Shown here piece by piece: positions 8,289 through 8,331 of a stretch of DNA of 8,331 bases. A program made the translations under genes and the position numbers. Source of the stretch: Chloroflexota bacterium. GTDB taxonomy: Bacteria > Chloroflexota > Limnocylindria > Limnocylindrales > CSP1-4. A model generated the notes under the pieces. It saw only the letters and a list, made by a program, of their open reading frames with translations. It did not search any database and was not told the origin of the DNA. Location: contig JAKAHL010000069.1 in NCBI GenBank assembly GCA_021815005.1, forward strand, positions 1 to 8,331, written 5' to 3'. The stretch's first letter is position 1. Every line of letters starts with the position of its first letter.

Positions 8289-8331
8289 GGCGCCATCATC
8301 GGCCAACCCGGCCGGACGTGCCACGGGCCCC

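Overview
The window is very GC-rich, with G/C at almost every third codon position, and it uses GTG and TTG starts alongside ATG. It looks like a bacterial chromosome from a high-GC lineage such as Actinomycetota or a high-GC Chloroflexota group. I cannot choose between these by eye. There are no tRNA, rRNA, insertion-sequence, phage or CRISPR signatures, so this reads as a core or housekeeping stretch with five genes on alternating strands.

Layout, left to right. Positions 1-1052 (minus) hold a metallophosphoesterase of the SbcD/YhaO DNA-repair exonuclease type, cut by the left window edge. Divergent from it, at 1321-1950 (plus), is pyroglutamyl peptidase I (pcp) with its Glu-Cys-His triad intact. 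It runs tail-to-tail, 6 bp apart, into metK (S-adenosylmethionine synthetase, 1957-3108, minus). The 335-bp divergent spacer 3109-3443 carries the metK leader. On the far side is a 1174-residue protein (3444-6968, plus) with an Fe-S RecB-like nuclease, an RNase H-like exonuclease domain and an SF1 helicase in one chain. After 90 bp containing nested inverted repeats comes a convergent membrane protein of the lysylphosphatidylglycerol-synthase transmembrane (UPF0104) family (7059-8288, minus).

The most interesting element is the metK leader. On the minus strand it has the conserved core of the SAM-I/SAM-IV riboswitch clan (GGCAACC and GGTGCCAA). A 7-bp closing helix, a P2 and a P3 hairpin, an almost vestigial P4 and a downstream P5-like hairpin surround that core. 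Between it and the start codon, a perfect 7-bp hairpin buries the metK Shine-Dalgarno sequence. The simplest reading is feedback control of SAM synthesis by SAM at translation initiation.

Two of the five genes (the SbcD-like nuclease and the nuclease-helicase fusion) probably act on DNA ends or damaged DNA, but they are not in one operon and no defence-system partner genes are visible. No wholly new system is evident. The riboswitch architecture and the triple-domain nuclease-helicase are the parts worth following up.
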